From Nocardioides luti (GTDB taxonomy: Bacteria; Actinomycetota; Actinomycetes; Propionibacteriales; Nocardioidaceae), in the NCBI RefSeq assembly GCF_014212315.1, contig NZ_JACKXE010000002.1, positions 248,001 to 312,000 on the forward strand: a DNA stretch of 64,000 nt, given 5' to 3'. A model generated the notes under the pieces. It was given only the letters and a program-made list of their open reading frames with translations. It was not told the origin of the DNA and searched no databases. Shown here in pieces: positions 46,131 through 54,206 of the stretch (the stretch's first letter is position 1; the number at the start of each line of letters is the position of its first letter). Position numbers and translations under genes: made by a program.

Positions 46131-46811
46131 TCAGCGCTCCCGGGCGTCCAGGACGAGTGCGACCCTTCCGGTAGCGGCCCGGGCAGCCAGGTCGGCGGCC
46201 TCGGCTTCGGGGACCGAGACGTCGACGACGGTCTCCCCCGTCTCCTCCGCCCGGCTAACACCAACGACGGTGGCCTCGATCGTGACCGGCTCCTTGTCGG
46301 TGATCTCGCCCTGGTCGCCGGGTGTGGTGACGATCCGGACGACGTCGCCGCCGTAGAGCGGCTCCGAGGGCATCTGCGCGGGAGTGAGACTGATGCCCAC
46401 CAGGGACTCCCCCTCCCCCGGCACCAGGTTGTCGGTGACTGCCTGCGCGGTGAGCAGAGTGCCGGCCCACAGGTCGACGGCAGCGCGGCTGCCCTCGAGC
46501 TCCGCCTTCTGGCTGCCGGGGACCGGCGTCAACGCCGGGTCGACACTGACCCGCACGACGGCGAGGTCGCCGGCCTCGATGATCTCGCCGCGCTTGATGT
46601 CGCTGCTGACGACCAAGACCTCTCGGGTGTCATTAACAGACGTGTACGCGTAGCCGGTACCTAGCGCACCAGCAGCGACCAAGCCTGCGCAGAGTGCAAA
46701 CACCCACCGCCTGGGGCGTTGTCTGAAGGGCCGGTAGTGGGTGACGTGGGGCGTGGCCGCGACATCGGAGGGTGCTTCGCCCGACCGGTCCTGAGTGATG
46801 TTCATCGACAT
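46131..46811 (-). CDS. cpaB: CpaB/RcpC-like SAF-domain protein
   Basis: MSMNITQDRSGEAPSDVAAT leads to a membrane helix (WVFALCAGLVAAGALGTGYA) and a SAF domain (VLVVSSDIKRGEIIEAGDLA, LWAGTLLTAQAVTDNL). SAF proteins stabilise the Flp pilus channel. ATG 46811 is chosen for its AGAGGA site; ATG 46805 is possible. First gene of the Tad operon, 25 bases after motif copy f. Confidence 0.8.
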   Translation of the reverse strand: MSMNITQDRSGEAPSDVAATPHVTHYRPFRQRPRRWVFALCAGLVAAGALGTGYAYTSVNDTREVLVVSSDIKRGEIIEAGDLAVVRVSVDPALTPVPGSQKAELEGSRAAVDLWAGTLLTAQAVTDNLVPGEGESLVGISLTPAQMPSEPLYGGDVVRIVTTPGDQGEITDKEPVTIEATVVGVSRAEETGETVVDVSVPEAEAADLAARAATGRVALVLDARER

Positions 46812-46836
46812 GGATCCCGAGTCCTCTCGTGTCTCG

Positions 46837-46871
46837 ATCACCTACGTGTCAAGCCGGGTTCGGAGCGATCA
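46837..46871 (-). promoter_or_regulatory. Element-wide bipartite promoter motif, copy f (Tad operon)
   Basis: TGATCGC - 20 bases - TAGGTGAT on the minus strand, 25 bases before cpaB. Confidence 0.75.
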
Positions 46872-47133
46872 TCGCCAACCCAACTCGACAAGACGACACT
46901 AGTGCATTTCTATCGAGCGAGTGGATATCCACAGGTGACCAACTCCGAGATGTCATCGCCCGGGCCCTGACTGGAAGCTGTTGCGCGGCCCAGTCCCCCC
47001 GATGGGACCGATCAATTTCGCGCACCGAATGTCCGGATCTATGGGACCACAAAATCATCCGGTTCTCCCGGGGAGAACCTGTTCCTTGTGGATAACCGTC
47101 AACCCGGGGCGTTTGCGCGTTGTCTGCCCGGAG
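46872..47133. other. Intergenic region with DnaA-box-like sites and palindromes; possible replication origin
   Basis: It contains ATATCCACA (46925-46933, one change from the DnaA box) within the palindrome GTGGATATCCAC, and a perfect DnaA box TTATCCACA on the minus strand at 47087-47095. The inverted repeat GGTTCTCC - CGG - GGAGAACC is at 47061-47079. CACTAGTG at 46899-46906 resembles a sequence near 55550. Local GC content is lower than in the surroundings. Origin function is a guess. Confidence 0.35.
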
Positions 47134-47580
47134 CTAGATCTCCTCGCGCTGCAGGCGTTGACGTTGTGCCTCGTAGAAGGCGGCGACGACGACATCAATA
47201 GGGTGCCCCGAGGCACCGGCGAGTTTGTCGAGTTGCCTGGCCGCAGGGAGCCGAGCCCAGCGGCCTTGCTCCCATGCGTAGTAGGTAGGCACAGCAACAT
47301 TCACGGCCGCCGCCAGCTTGGGGACTGTCAGTCCGGCCTGCAGACGCAGAGCCCTGAGGTCGGGGATCTCACCGTCAATGTGAATGAGACGAAGGGTCGG
47401 GATGTCCAGTGCCCTTGCGAGCTTGACCAGGAAATCCGGCCGGGGAACGGACGTGCCGAGCTCCCAGCGCGAGATGCGCTCCCCGCCAGCAGCACCGACG
47501 AGACGCGCCAGCTCGTGCTGGGTCAGGCCCGCCTTCTCGCGTGCTGCCCGCAACTCCGAGGGGTCGACTCCGGTAACCAT
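47134..47580 (-). CDS. Double Xre-type HTH regulator, 148 aa
   Basis: Two helix-turn-helix units in tandem: LRAAREKAGLTQHELARLVG / ERISRWELGTSVPRPD at about 10-50 and LRALRLQAGLTVPKLAAAVN / VPTYYAWEQGRWARLP at about 76-110. Such double-Xre proteins occur as ICE or phage regulators. There is no clear ribosome site. The upstream sequence has TGATCGT and a direct repeat AGCGAC - 7 bases - AGCGAC, but no second box of the element motif. Confidence 0.78.
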   Translation of the reverse strand: MVTGVDPSELRAAREKAGLTQHELARLVGAAGGERISRWELGTSVPRPDFLVKLARALDIPTLRLIHIDGEIPDLRALRLQAGLTVPKLAAAVNVAVPTYYAWEQGRWARLPAARQLDKLAGASGHPIDVVVAAFYEAQRQRLQREEI

Positions 47581-47635
47581 CAGCGACGAACACTAGCGAC
47601 AGGGAGAACGATCACAGTTCCGCGACCGCGCCGAG

Positions 47636-47827
47636 GTGCTCGAACTCCTGGGCACAGTCCAGCCGCCAGCCGCCCCGGAGGCTGCAGCCGCCCCGGTGGA
47701 CTGCTTCACCCCCGAACGCCTCTTGCTGATCGCTCGGACGCTCCTCAATCACAAAGGTGACCCGCACCTGGATGGCAGAATCCCCGTGATGACTACACCA
47801 GACCGCTACTCCCCTGCGGCCGGCTGA
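47636..47827 (+). CDS. Possible small ORF, 63 aa
   Basis: From GTG 47636 the frame reads MLELLGTVQPPAAPEAAAAP and then CFTPERLLLIARTLLNHKGD, which has coding character. It has no ribosome site. Its end shares frame with the presumed start of the next, frameshifted gene, so it may be the N-terminal extension of that gene. Confidence 0.3.
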   Translation: MLELLGTVQPPAAPEAAAAPVDCFTPERLLLIARTLLNHKGDPHLDGRIPVMTTPDRYSPAAG

Positions 47828-48468
47828 TCGGGTGGGCTGCACGATCCTGGCGCGACCGGCGCATCGACGACCTCCTGGCGGCCGTCTCCGACCTCGGCAT
47901 GACGATGTCCCGGTCCGCTGCCGGCGAGTTGCTCGACGAACGGGTCAAGTTCGTCGCTGAGCAGATGCGTGTCACAGAGACCACCGCCCGCCGGTACCTC
48001 ACCGACGATGCCCTCGCCGGCATGGCCAGGGAGATCGTCTTCGGCTTCGTCGACGAGACACCGGGTGCGGACCTGATGAGCGCACCGCGGACCGCCGCGG
48101 TTCCCGTGAGGTTCGCCGGCCGGGTCTTCGCGGGGTTGGGCGAGGTCGTCCGCATCCTCCTCGTCGAGCGCGACGATCTCGAGCACACCCGCGATCGGGT
48201 GGCTCAGATCGCGCACGCGCAGAGCTATCTCGGACTGCTGGTCCATGACCAGGTGGCCACCACAGGCTTCTACGACGAGCCGTCGGTCCAGATGCCCCCG
48301 GCGCTTCTCCTGCGCGTGGCGCGCATCCTGGAGACCGCCGCAGACCTGGTGGAGGATGGCCTGATCGGCTACCAGGGGGATCCGGAGCAGAGCGCTGGGC
48401 TCCCATCAGCCTTCCGCCGGGACGTTCGCCTGATGCGCACCATGGCCGGGCAGGAGTCGAGCACGTGA
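47789..48468 (+). pseudogene. Hypothetical protein gene with apparent frameshift
   Basis: ATG 47789 opens MTTPDRYSP and runs into TGA at 47825. Another frame continues as CGRLIGWAARSWRDRRIDDL and then AAVSDLGMTMSRSAAGELLD through 48468. One extra C in the CCCC run at 47811-47814 would join them into one protein of about 226 residues. A shorter intact gene starting at ATG 47899 (189 residues) is the conservative reading. The body is helical, with TETTARRYLTDDALAGMARE suggesting a helix-turn-helix. No family recognised. Confidence 0.55.
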
Positions 48469-48663
48469 CGGAGACCGCAGCTCGAGTCCTCGCCCTGTAC
48501 GCCCCGGGTGCAGGAGATCCCGCCCGACCACCGCGGCGGCTACACCCTCGGCCGAGACGAGTTGACCGTCCAGGACTCCGACTACGACCAGGCGCTCGCG
48601 GCCGCCCGACGCCGCGTTCCTGACGGGTGGCGAATCATCGCCCTGCGAGTCGTGCGCAGCTAG
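48465..48663 (+). pseudogene. Small hypothetical gene with apparent frameshift
   Basis: GTG 48465 overlaps the previous stop (GTGA) and gives MTETAARVLALYAP. The continuation VQEIPPDHRGGYTLGRDELT to RIIALRVVRS is in a different frame. Removing one base at CCCCGGG (48502-48507) joins them into about 65 residues. The second part has its own GTG at 48508 but no ribosome site. Confidence 0.5.
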
Positions 48664-48750
48664 CAGCGGATCCGACGCTGCCGTGCCCGCCGCCGGTGCA
48701 CTACGCGTGCCGGCCCAGGCCGGTGAGCTGGCGAAAGTACCTCGCGCAGC

Positions 48751-48785
48751 TGATCGCTCCCAAGGTCCGGGATCACCTAGGTGAC
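48751..48785 (+). promoter_or_regulatory. Element-wide bipartite promoter motif, copy g
   Basis: TGATCGC - 20 bases - TAGGTGAC, 19 bases before the 104-residue gene. Confidence 0.75.
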
Positions 48786-48804
48786 CAAGCAGAGGAGGAC
48801 CCAG

Positions 48805-49119
48805 ATGAGCACTTCACCCGCAGAGCAGCCGGGCCCCGGCTTCGTCACCTTCACCCAGCAGGGCGACCGCGCCCTCGATCGCCTCGCCGCCGACCTGGTC
48901 GACCACTGCGACGGCTCCGCCGGCAGCATCGCCGACATTCTCGAGCAGGTGCTGTCCGCCGACATCGCCGAGCTTGCCGACAAGCTCGGCGAATCCCTCG
49001 TCTGCGGCGAGGCCGGCCCAGCCCCCGAGAGTCCCGACCAGGCAGCCCGTAGACCCCTCGGCGCCGACCGGTCCACTGCCGGCGGCGCTCCTCCCCCGCC
49101 ACGCCGGATCGGCCGTTGA
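48805..49119 (+). CDS. Hypothetical protein, 104 aa
   Basis: ATG 48805 with AGAGGAGG upstream: MSTSPAEQPGPGFVTFTQQG, then a helical stretch (ALDRLAADLVDHCDGSAGSI, AELADKLGESLVCG) and a Pro/Arg tail. Directly behind motif copy g. No family recognised. Confidence 0.6.
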   Translation: MSTSPAEQPGPGFVTFTQQGDRALDRLAADLVDHCDGSAGSIADILEQVLSADIAELADKLGESLVCGEAGPAPESPDQAARRPLGADRSTAGGAPPPPRRIGR

Positions 49120-49160
49120 CACGCCGGTCCCACGCGCGAGAGCTCGCCCGCCGAGTGACC

Positions 49161-49206
49161 ACCTAGACTGACCTAGAAAACCCCCTAAATCTAGGTGAGT
49201 CTAGGA
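49161..49206. promoter_or_regulatory. 17-base inverted repeat upstream of AAA ATPase
   Basis: ACCTAGACTGACCTAGA (49161-49177) and TCTAGGTGAGTCTAGGA (49190-49206) match inversely at 15 of 17 bases around a C5 core. Each arm has two CTAG units spaced 10 bases apart. The right arm merges with the AGGAAGG ribosome site. An operator for a tetramer or a translation-masking hairpin are both possible. Confidence 0.6.
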
Positions 49207-49217
49207 AGGTGGCGCTG

Positions 49218-50558
49218 GTGGATCAGAGCCCGTACACGCCCGGTGCTGGGCACAACCCGCCCGTCCTGGCAGGACGCGACGGCCTTCTCCGTGACTGGCA
49301 CTTGGTGCTCAACGACATTGTCGCTGGCGGCCGCGTCCGTGCCCAGGACATGATCCTTGCCGGCCCGCGCGGCGTGGGGAAGACCGTCACGGTGAGCGCG
49401 TTCGCGGACCTTGGCAAGGAGCAAGGCTTCGAGGTGGTCAACCTCCAGGCTGTGTCGGGCCACGCTGGTCTTGTAGAGGCGCTGCTCCAGCGCGCTCGCA
49501 CCCGTATGGCGGAGGAGGCCGGCCCCTGGCAGCGCGCCCGCAAGGCCTTCGAGCGGATCGGTGGGGTCAACCTCAGCATCGCGGGCATCGGTGCCGGGAT
49601 CTCTACCCACCAATCCGACGCCGCAGCACCGGGCCTGGACGCGGGAACGCTCGCTGACGCCCTGGCCACGCTGGCGGCCGAGGTCCGCAAGGACGCCCAC
49701 AGCGGCGGCCTGCTGATCACCGTCGATGAACTCCAGGTCGCCTCTGGGCCCGACCTCGCCCTGCTCGCGGCGACGCTGCACCGACTCAACGTCGACCACC
49801 CCTCCGCACCGGTCCTCTTCGCCGGCACCGGACTGCCCTTCACCCCCGATGCACTCCGCAAGGCCGGCGTGACCCACCCAGACCGCCTCTTCGTGCTGGA
49901 GCCCATCCCGCTGACGCTCGAACCCGATGACGCCCGATACGCCGTGGTGGAGCCAGCACGCCGGGCCGGTGTCGCGTGGACTCCCGAGGCGGCTGCAGCC
50001 GTGGTCGAGGCCAGCAACGGCTACCCGGCCCACCTGCAGCTGTTCGCCCACGCCATCTGGACATCCGCGCCTGGGCCCGACCAGATCACCCTCGGCGACG
50101 TCGAAGCCGCACTCCCCCAGGTCGCCGACATGCTCGAACGCCGCACGCTTGGTCCCCGCTGGGACCGCATCAGCGATCGCCAGATGGAGTTCCTTGCCGC
50201 CCTCGCTCTGCACGGCGGGCGCGCCTCGACAGCGGCGATCGCCAAGACTCTCGGTCGCTCCCAGCAAGAGCTGTCCTGGCTCCGCGAGGAGCTCATCGAG
50301 GAGGGCGACGTCTACGCACCCAAACGCGGCCAGCTGGCGATGGCGGTTCCGCTCTTTAACCGCTTCGTTCTGAGCCACTACGAACGCACGCGGCCCGAGG
50401 CAGCGACCGAACTGCTGAGCCTGCAGAAGATGATCGCGAACGCCGGGCTGGATCCGTCAGCAGCCCACGCGGATCGGGACATGCTGCGCCGAAGCAAGCA
50501 GAACGAGACCCGCCAGGTGCCACCGCCCAGCGGCGAATCTGTGCGGCCGCGCTCCTGA
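49218..50558 (+). CDS. ORC/Cdc6-like AAA ATPase
   Basis: About 446 residues. LAGRDGLLRDWHLVLNDIVA and DMILAGPRGVGKTVTVSAFA (Walker A) open the ATPase; LLITVDELQVASGPDLALLA carries the Walker B, VLFAGTGLPFTPDAL the sensor. A winged helix lies near 330-390 (GRASTAAIAKTLGRSQQELS). This is the AAA_16/ORC-like plasmid ATPase layout. It may act in replication control, chromosome-like loading or toxin-antitoxin-type defence; context does not decide. GTG 49218 is preferred because AGGAAGG lies 8 bases upstream; GTG 49209 is possible. Confidence 0.78.
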   Translation: MDQSPYTPGAGHNPPVLAGRDGLLRDWHLVLNDIVAGGRVRAQDMILAGPRGVGKTVTVSAFADLGKEQGFEVVNLQAVSGHAGLVEALLQRARTRMAEEAGPWQRARKAFERIGGVNLSIAGIGAGISTHQSDAAAPGLDAGTLADALATLAAEVRKDAHSGGLLITVDELQVASGPDLALLAATLHRLNVDHPSAPVLFAGTGLPFTPDALRKAGVTHPDRLFVLEPIPLTLEPDDARYAVVEPARRAGVAWTPEAAAAVVEASNGYPAHLQLFAHAIWTSAPGPDQITLGDVEAALPQVADMLERRTLGPRWDRISDRQMEFLAALALHGGRASTAAIAKTLGRSQQELSWLREELIEEGDVYAPKRGQLAMAVPLFNRFVLSHYERTRPEAATELLSLQKMIANAGLDPSAAHADRDMLRRSKQNETRQVPPPSGESVRPRS

Positions 50559-50600
50559 GTGGCCGCGCGCACCGCTACCGAACGCGCGGACATACGTTCC

Positions 50601-50623
50601 GTTACACAACGCAGCCGTGTAAC
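50601..50623. terminator. GTTACAC inverted repeat between convergent genes
   Basis: GTTACAC - 9 bases - GTGTAAC, 43 bases after the AAA gene and before the ends of the minus-strand small genes. Terminator or operator. Confidence 0.35.
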
Positions 50624-50667
50624 AGGCTGGGAGCGGGCCGGCACGGACCGCGACAGTCCGCGCGGCG

Positions 50668-50800
50668 CTAGAGCTGGCGGCGGGCCCGCCGCAGCATGAG
50701 GCCCTGTCACGTCGGGCAGCAGCGCGGCAAGGGACTGCGGCGGCGCGACGTCGGCCAGCTCGTCGAGCAACTCGGAGTCGTCTGCCGTCAGTGACTCCAT
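50668..50800 (-). pseudogene. Small hypothetical gene with apparent frameshift
   Basis: ATG 50800 begins MESLTADDSELLDELADVAP and continues PQSLAALLPDVTG. Deleting one base of the GGG/CC run near 50700-50704 then gives LMLRRARRQL and TAG at 50668. Without that change the frame runs 181 bases antisense into the AAA gene, which is unlikely. Overlaps the upstream small gene by 13 bases. About 43 residues if repaired. Confidence 0.45.
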
Positions 50801-50936
50801 CGTCGGGCGCAGTAGGCGTTCCACTCACTGGCCGCCGCGGCGAGCCGGCGATAGGCCTCAACATCCTGGGGGCGTTGAACCACGCGGCGGCGGACATCGC
50901 GACGCGCCGCGCGATCAGGGCCGCTTTGTCGTCCAT
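50788..50936 (-). pseudogene. Small hypothetical gene with apparent frameshift
   Basis: ATG 50936 (MDDKAALIARRVAMSAAAWF) follows a GGGAGGGAG site. Adding one base to the G5/C5 run at 50868-50872 joins it to QDVEAYRRLAAAASEWNAYC and ARRWSH, 49 residues in all. As given, the frames do not connect. No family recognised. Confidence 0.5.
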
Positions 50937-50944
50937 GGCTCAGT

Positions 50945-50970
50945 CTCCCTCCCCACACACCTGGAGGGAG
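50945..50970 (-). promoter_or_regulatory. Hairpin covering the ribosome site of the small minus-strand gene
   Basis: CTCCCTCC (50945-50952) pairs with GGAGGGAG (50963-50970). On the minus-strand mRNA one arm is the ribosome site of the gene starting at 50936. Confidence 0.4.
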
Positions 50971-51068
50971 TCCCTTTCCCGTTGTTAACAGCCTCACCGC
51001 CAGCGGCGCGCGCCGGCCGGCGAGATCCGCGAGACTCAAGCCCAACCTCTCGGAGGGAAGGGCACCCG

Positions 51069-51464
51069 GTGGACGACAACGACCAGCTCGAAGCAGGCGG
51101 GCACGCGTCGGCGGCCCGCGAGCACGTCTACGGCTTCAACCGCGCCACGATGTGGGAGCAGGACCAGATCCCGGCTGAGACCTCCGCCCAGCTGGCGGAG
51201 TTCGCCGAGATCGCGGCCGCACTCCCCCAGGCATCATCGCAGCTTTCCAGCACGCTCGAGCAGGCTCTGGCTCACCAGGTGCTCAGCATGGATGCGATGA
51301 CCGACGAGTCGGACCCGGCGATGGCGATCGGCGTCGCTCGCCTCCATCTAGAGGAGGCCCGCGGTCTCGCGGTCGACCTGCACAAGCACCTCAACGCCGC
51401 GCGCAACGCCACCGCGCACGTCATCAGCCAGGGCGCCGACGACGGCCAGGAGTCGATGCCCTGA
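51069..51464 (+). CDS. Hypothetical helical protein, 131 aa
   Basis: GTG 51069 after a GGAGGGAAGGG stretch: MDDNDQLEAGGHASAAREHV, followed by long helices (LAEFAEIAAALPQASSQLSS, ARLHLEEARGLAVDLHKHLN). General layout resembles the 237-residue protein two genes on. No family recognised. Confidence 0.65.
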   Translation: MDDNDQLEAGGHASAAREHVYGFNRATMWEQDQIPAETSAQLAEFAEIAAALPQASSQLSSTLEQALAHQVLSMDAMTDESDPAMAIGVARLHLEEARGLAVDLHKHLNAARNATAHVISQGADDGQESMP

Positions 51465-51519
51465 GACCAGCCCTGACCCGGCCCCGCTGACGCATCAGCG
51501 AAGATTTCTTCGCGTCGGG

Positions 51520-51554
51520 TGATCGCCCCGACGGGTCGACCTTCCTTTGGTGAC
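51520..51554 (+). promoter_or_regulatory. Element-wide bipartite promoter motif, copy i
   Basis: TGATCGC - 20 bases - TTGGTGAC (one change), 34 bases before the 50-residue gene that opens the DnaA-like operon. Confidence 0.7.
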
Positions 51555-51588
51555 TGAGAGATGACCCCGGTCCACCAAGGAGCTGCCC

Positions 51589-51741
51589 GTGAGCACGCCC
51601 ACCGATTCCCCGTCCGCGGCCGACCGTGACCCGGTCCAGGACGTCCGCGCACACCTCGAGCAGGCCCTGGCTGCGCTCGATCAACTCCGCGAGGTCCTGC
51701 CCCCTCCCACCGCTCCGCCCGCCCGAAACCGGAGGCGGTGA
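51589..51741 (+). CDS. Small hypothetical protein, 50 aa
   Basis: GTG 51589 with AAGGAG upstream: MSTPTDSPSAADRDPVQDVR, one amphipathic helix (AHLEQALAALDQLREVL) and a basic Pro-rich tail ending NRRR. First gene after motif copy i; the next gene starts 6 bases later. Confidence 0.6.
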   Translation: MSTPTDSPSAADRDPVQDVRAHLEQALAALDQLREVLPPPTAPPARNRRR

Positions 51742-51747
51742 GTCGGC

Positions 51748-52461
51748 ATGACCACCGACACCACAATGAGCGCCGCCGACGCCGTGTTCGAGGCCGAGCA
51801 GGCCGTGGGCAGGGCCCGATGGGTGGTGGAGGAGCTGAAGGAGACGATCGGCTCCGCGCTCCGCGTGCTCAACGACGCCGAACTCGACTCGGCCAAGGCC
51901 AAGCTGTCCGGGCGCGGTTCCTTCTACCTCGAGGCCGCCGGCGAGCACCTGGGACGGCTGCGCACGAGGTGCAACGAGATGCCTGACCTGACGCACGACC
52001 TGTTCGTACACCTCAATCGCGCGTCGCAGTCGGTCACCGACGCCCGTGCCCTCCTCGACCCGGCCGACACCTCCGATCCCGTCATCGCCAGCGAGGTCGC
52101 CCAACTCAAGCCGCACCTCGCGGTCGTCGGAGAGATGGTCACCCTGGCCAAGCCCGTCGCCCAGCTGGCTGCCCAGCACGTCGAGACGGCACACCAGGCC
52201 AGCCAGGACGTGACTGCCATGGGGCTGCTGGAGCCGGTCAGCCTGGAGCGGAGCATCGCGACCGCCGGCAAGGAGCTCGGCCGCGCCGACGAGGACGTGC
52301 GCCTGCTCGGCAACGTCGTCGACCACGCCGCGGCCAGCGCCCGTGAGTCGGCCGGGATCGCCAGCGAGATCACCGACAACGCTCGCCGGCGGATGTCCGA
52401 GCAGGCCCGTGACCCGATCCCGAGCCCCACCCTGCCGGGTCCCAGGACCCCGGGTCGGTAG
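51748..52461 (+). CDS. Hypothetical helical protein, 237 aa
   Basis: MTTDTTMSAADAVFEAEQAV begins a nearly all-helical protein with repeated heptad-like stretches (ARWVVEELKETIGSALRVLN, AAQHVETAHQASQDVTAMGL, RSIATAGKELGRADEDVRLL). Its GGAGG site lies in the end of the preceding gene. No family recognised. Second gene of the operon that leads to the DnaA domain-IV protein. Confidence 0.68.
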   Translation: MTTDTTMSAADAVFEAEQAVGRARWVVEELKETIGSALRVLNDAELDSAKAKLSGRGSFYLEAAGEHLGRLRTRCNEMPDLTHDLFVHLNRASQSVTDARALLDPADTSDPVIASEVAQLKPHLAVVGEMVTLAKPVAQLAAQHVETAHQASQDVTAMGLLEPVSLERSIATAGKELGRADEDVRLLGNVVDHAAASARESAGIASEITDNARRRMSEQARDPIPSPTLPGPRTPGR

Positions 52462-52469
52462 AGCGAGCC

Positions 52470-53408
52470 ATGGATCTCGACCCGGGCGGCCGCCAGCTGG
52501 CGGGCCTCATCCTCGACGCGGCTGGCCGAGGCGAACATGACCAGGTCGCCAGCCTGATTGCACCGCTCGATGCAGAGCGGCTGTGCTCGCTGGTGACGGT
52601 GCTGGCCGTCCAGGTCGACCAGAGCGCGCCGGCCTCCTCGGCAACCGGCCCGGCCGCGGTGTGCGAGCTGGCCATCAACGCCGCGGCGCCGATGTTCGGC
52701 ACGACGCCGGAGGCGATTCTTAGCGCCGAACGCCGCCGACCAGTCAGCGATGCGCGGGCGGTGGCCATGACGGCCGCCCGCGAGACCGGCCTGTCCCTGC
52801 CGGCGATCGCCGAGCACTTCAACAAGGACCACGGCTCGGTGATCCATGCGGTCCGCCGCACCGCCGAGCGGCCCCGACTGGCCGACGCCGCGGCGCGGGT
52901 GAGCGAGCACGTCAACAGCCGCTACACCGCCCGTCTCCCCCGCACCGAGGAGAGCGTGGTCGACCTTCACCAGCGGCCTCTGGCCTCGACGTTCGAGCCC
53001 GATGGCCCGGTCGAGCACGCCGTGGTGGCGGCCGCGGATGCCTTCAACACCACACCGGAGGTCCTCCTGGGTGCCGACCGGAGCCGGGCGGCCGCCGATG
53101 CCCGGGCGGTGGCCATGACCGCCGCCCGGATCCACGGGCACAGCCTGCCCACGATCGCCCGGCACTTCGAGCGCGACCACACCACGGTGCTGCAGGCGAC
53201 TCGGCGCATCGAGAAGACCCCGCCGCTGCGGGACCTGGCCGCCAAGATCGCCGCGGATCTCCCCGAGCAGCCGGCCAGCGCCAGCGCCGGCAGGCTGGAA
53301 GTCGACGAGCACGTGCCCGAGAGAGGCCCCCGCTCCCTCGGGTTGCGCGAGCAGCAGCGGGCGATCCCCGTTGCCGCCGAGCGGGCGCAGCTGAGGGTCG
53401 CCCGGTGA
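52470..53408 (+). CDS. Protein with two DnaA domain-IV-like DNA-binding modules
   Basis: In 312 residues two copies of a DnaA C-terminal-type fold are seen. At about 65-135: SDARAVAMTAARETGLSLPA and AEHFNKDHGSVIHAVRR. At about 175-250: ADARAVAMTAARIHGHSLPT and ARHFERDHTTVLQATRR. These match the DnaA domain IV pattern (ARxxAM, LSLPxIGxxF, DHTTVxxA) that reads DnaA boxes. No AAA+ domain is present, so it is not an initiator ATPase. It may compete for or bridge DnaA boxes, or serve the element's own replication. Confidence 0.8.
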   Translation: MDLDPGGRQLAGLILDAAGRGEHDQVASLIAPLDAERLCSLVTVLAVQVDQSAPASSATGPAAVCELAINAAAPMFGTTPEAILSAERRRPVSDARAVAMTAARETGLSLPAIAEHFNKDHGSVIHAVRRTAERPRLADAAARVSEHVNSRYTARLPRTEESVVDLHQRPLASTFEPDGPVEHAVVAAADAFNTTPEVLLGADRSRAAADARAVAMTAARIHGHSLPTIARHFERDHTTVLQATRRIEKTPPLRDLAAKIAADLPEQPASASAGRLEVDEHVPERGPRSLGLREQQRAIPVAAERAQLRVAR

Positions 53409-53603
53409 AGGCACTGATCGGGCTGGCCGCGGCCGCGATCCTCGGGCTCACCGCCGGCGGGATCAAGGCCGCCCTGCCCGAAGTCCAGACAGGACCCGAG
53501 CCCGCCGAGGGCAAGACCAGCCAGGTGCGCGCAGGCGCTCGCCCGCGAGGAGTCGTACGCCGCGGCCACCGACGATGCCCAAGGCGCTGAGCGCGGCCTG
53601 TGA
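53405..53603 (+). pseudogene. Small single-pass membrane protein gene with apparent frameshift
   Basis: GTG 53405 overlaps the DnaA-like stop. MKALIGLAAAAILGLTAGGI is a membrane helix, followed by a polar tail. The given frame ends at 53590 in an Arg-rich sequence. Removing one base near 53527-53536 restores QALAREESYAAATDDAQGAE ending at TGA 53603, about 65 residues. Function unknown. Confidence 0.45.
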
Positions 53604-53633
53604 GGCAACTGCTGAGAGCCAAGGGGCAGGTCA

Positions 53634-54084
53634 ATGGACGAGCAGCTGACGCTGGCCGCGAAGACGCTGGCCCGGTGGTGCTACGCCCGCGGCATCGACG
53701 AACGCCTCCTCGGCTGCGGTGAGCAGCTGTGCAGAGTCGCCGTCGACCAGGCCCTCGGCCGCCCCGCCCCGGCGCACCTCGAGCAGGCACTGTGGCAACA
53801 GACCGCCACGCTGCTAGGCCAGCGCCGCGACTGGGACCGCGAACACCAGGTGAGCCCACCGACGCCGGCCGCCTGCCTGCCCTGCGCCGTGGCGGCCGAC
53901 CAAGTGCCCCACCCACGCCGGCCGGCGCTGTCGTGCCTGCGGTGGCCAACTGCACCGCATCGTCGTCGACGAGGGCTTCGGCACCCATCCGTGCTGCGAC
54001 CGTCCCGGTGAGAACGGATCCTTGGGCGTCCTCAAGCACACCGCGCAGCAGCTGGGAGCCACGCTGCTGGCGCAGTCGGCGTGA
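53634..54084 (+). pseudogene. Zinc-ribbon-like hypothetical gene with apparent frameshift
   Basis: ATG 53634 gives MDEQLTLAAKTLARWCYARG and CGEQLCRVAVDQALG. Later another frame carries a clear coding signal, RRCRACGGQLHRIVVDEGFG then THPCCDRPGENG and LKHTAQQLGATLLAQSA, to TGA 54084. Removing one C from CCCC at 53907-53910 joins the two into about 150 residues. The paired cysteines suggest a zinc ribbon. As given the ORF ends at 54011. Confidence 0.5.
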
Positions 54085-54119
54085 TCGGGCCCGGGTCGCC
54101 AAGACGGATGCGCCGAGGG

Positions 54120-54154
54120 TGATCGCTCCCACCCCCGATCCGCACTTAGGAGAC
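54120..54154 (+). promoter_or_regulatory. Element-wide bipartite promoter motif, copy h
   Basis: TGATCGC - 20 bases - TAGGAGAC (one change), 52 bases before the 76-residue gene. Confidence 0.7.
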
Positions 54155-54206
54155 CAAGGAGGACTGGCGCAGCCTGTGCCGGTCCACGGGATCCATGGGA
54201 GTTCAC

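Noticed and set aside
47594..47625. TGATCGT upstream of the double-Xre gene as a tenth regulon promoter
   Set aside because: The first box has one change and nothing resembling TAGGTGAC lies 20 bases further on.
48627..49052. 141-codon open frame overlapping motif copy g
   Set aside because: Its sequence turns Arg/Pro-rich and overlaps a better-supported gene with a strong ribosome site at 48805.
50378..50667. Minus-strand continuation of the small gene at 50800 into the AAA ATPase region
   Set aside because: It would run 181 bases antisense to a well-supported gene; a single-base repair gives a short natural end at 50668.
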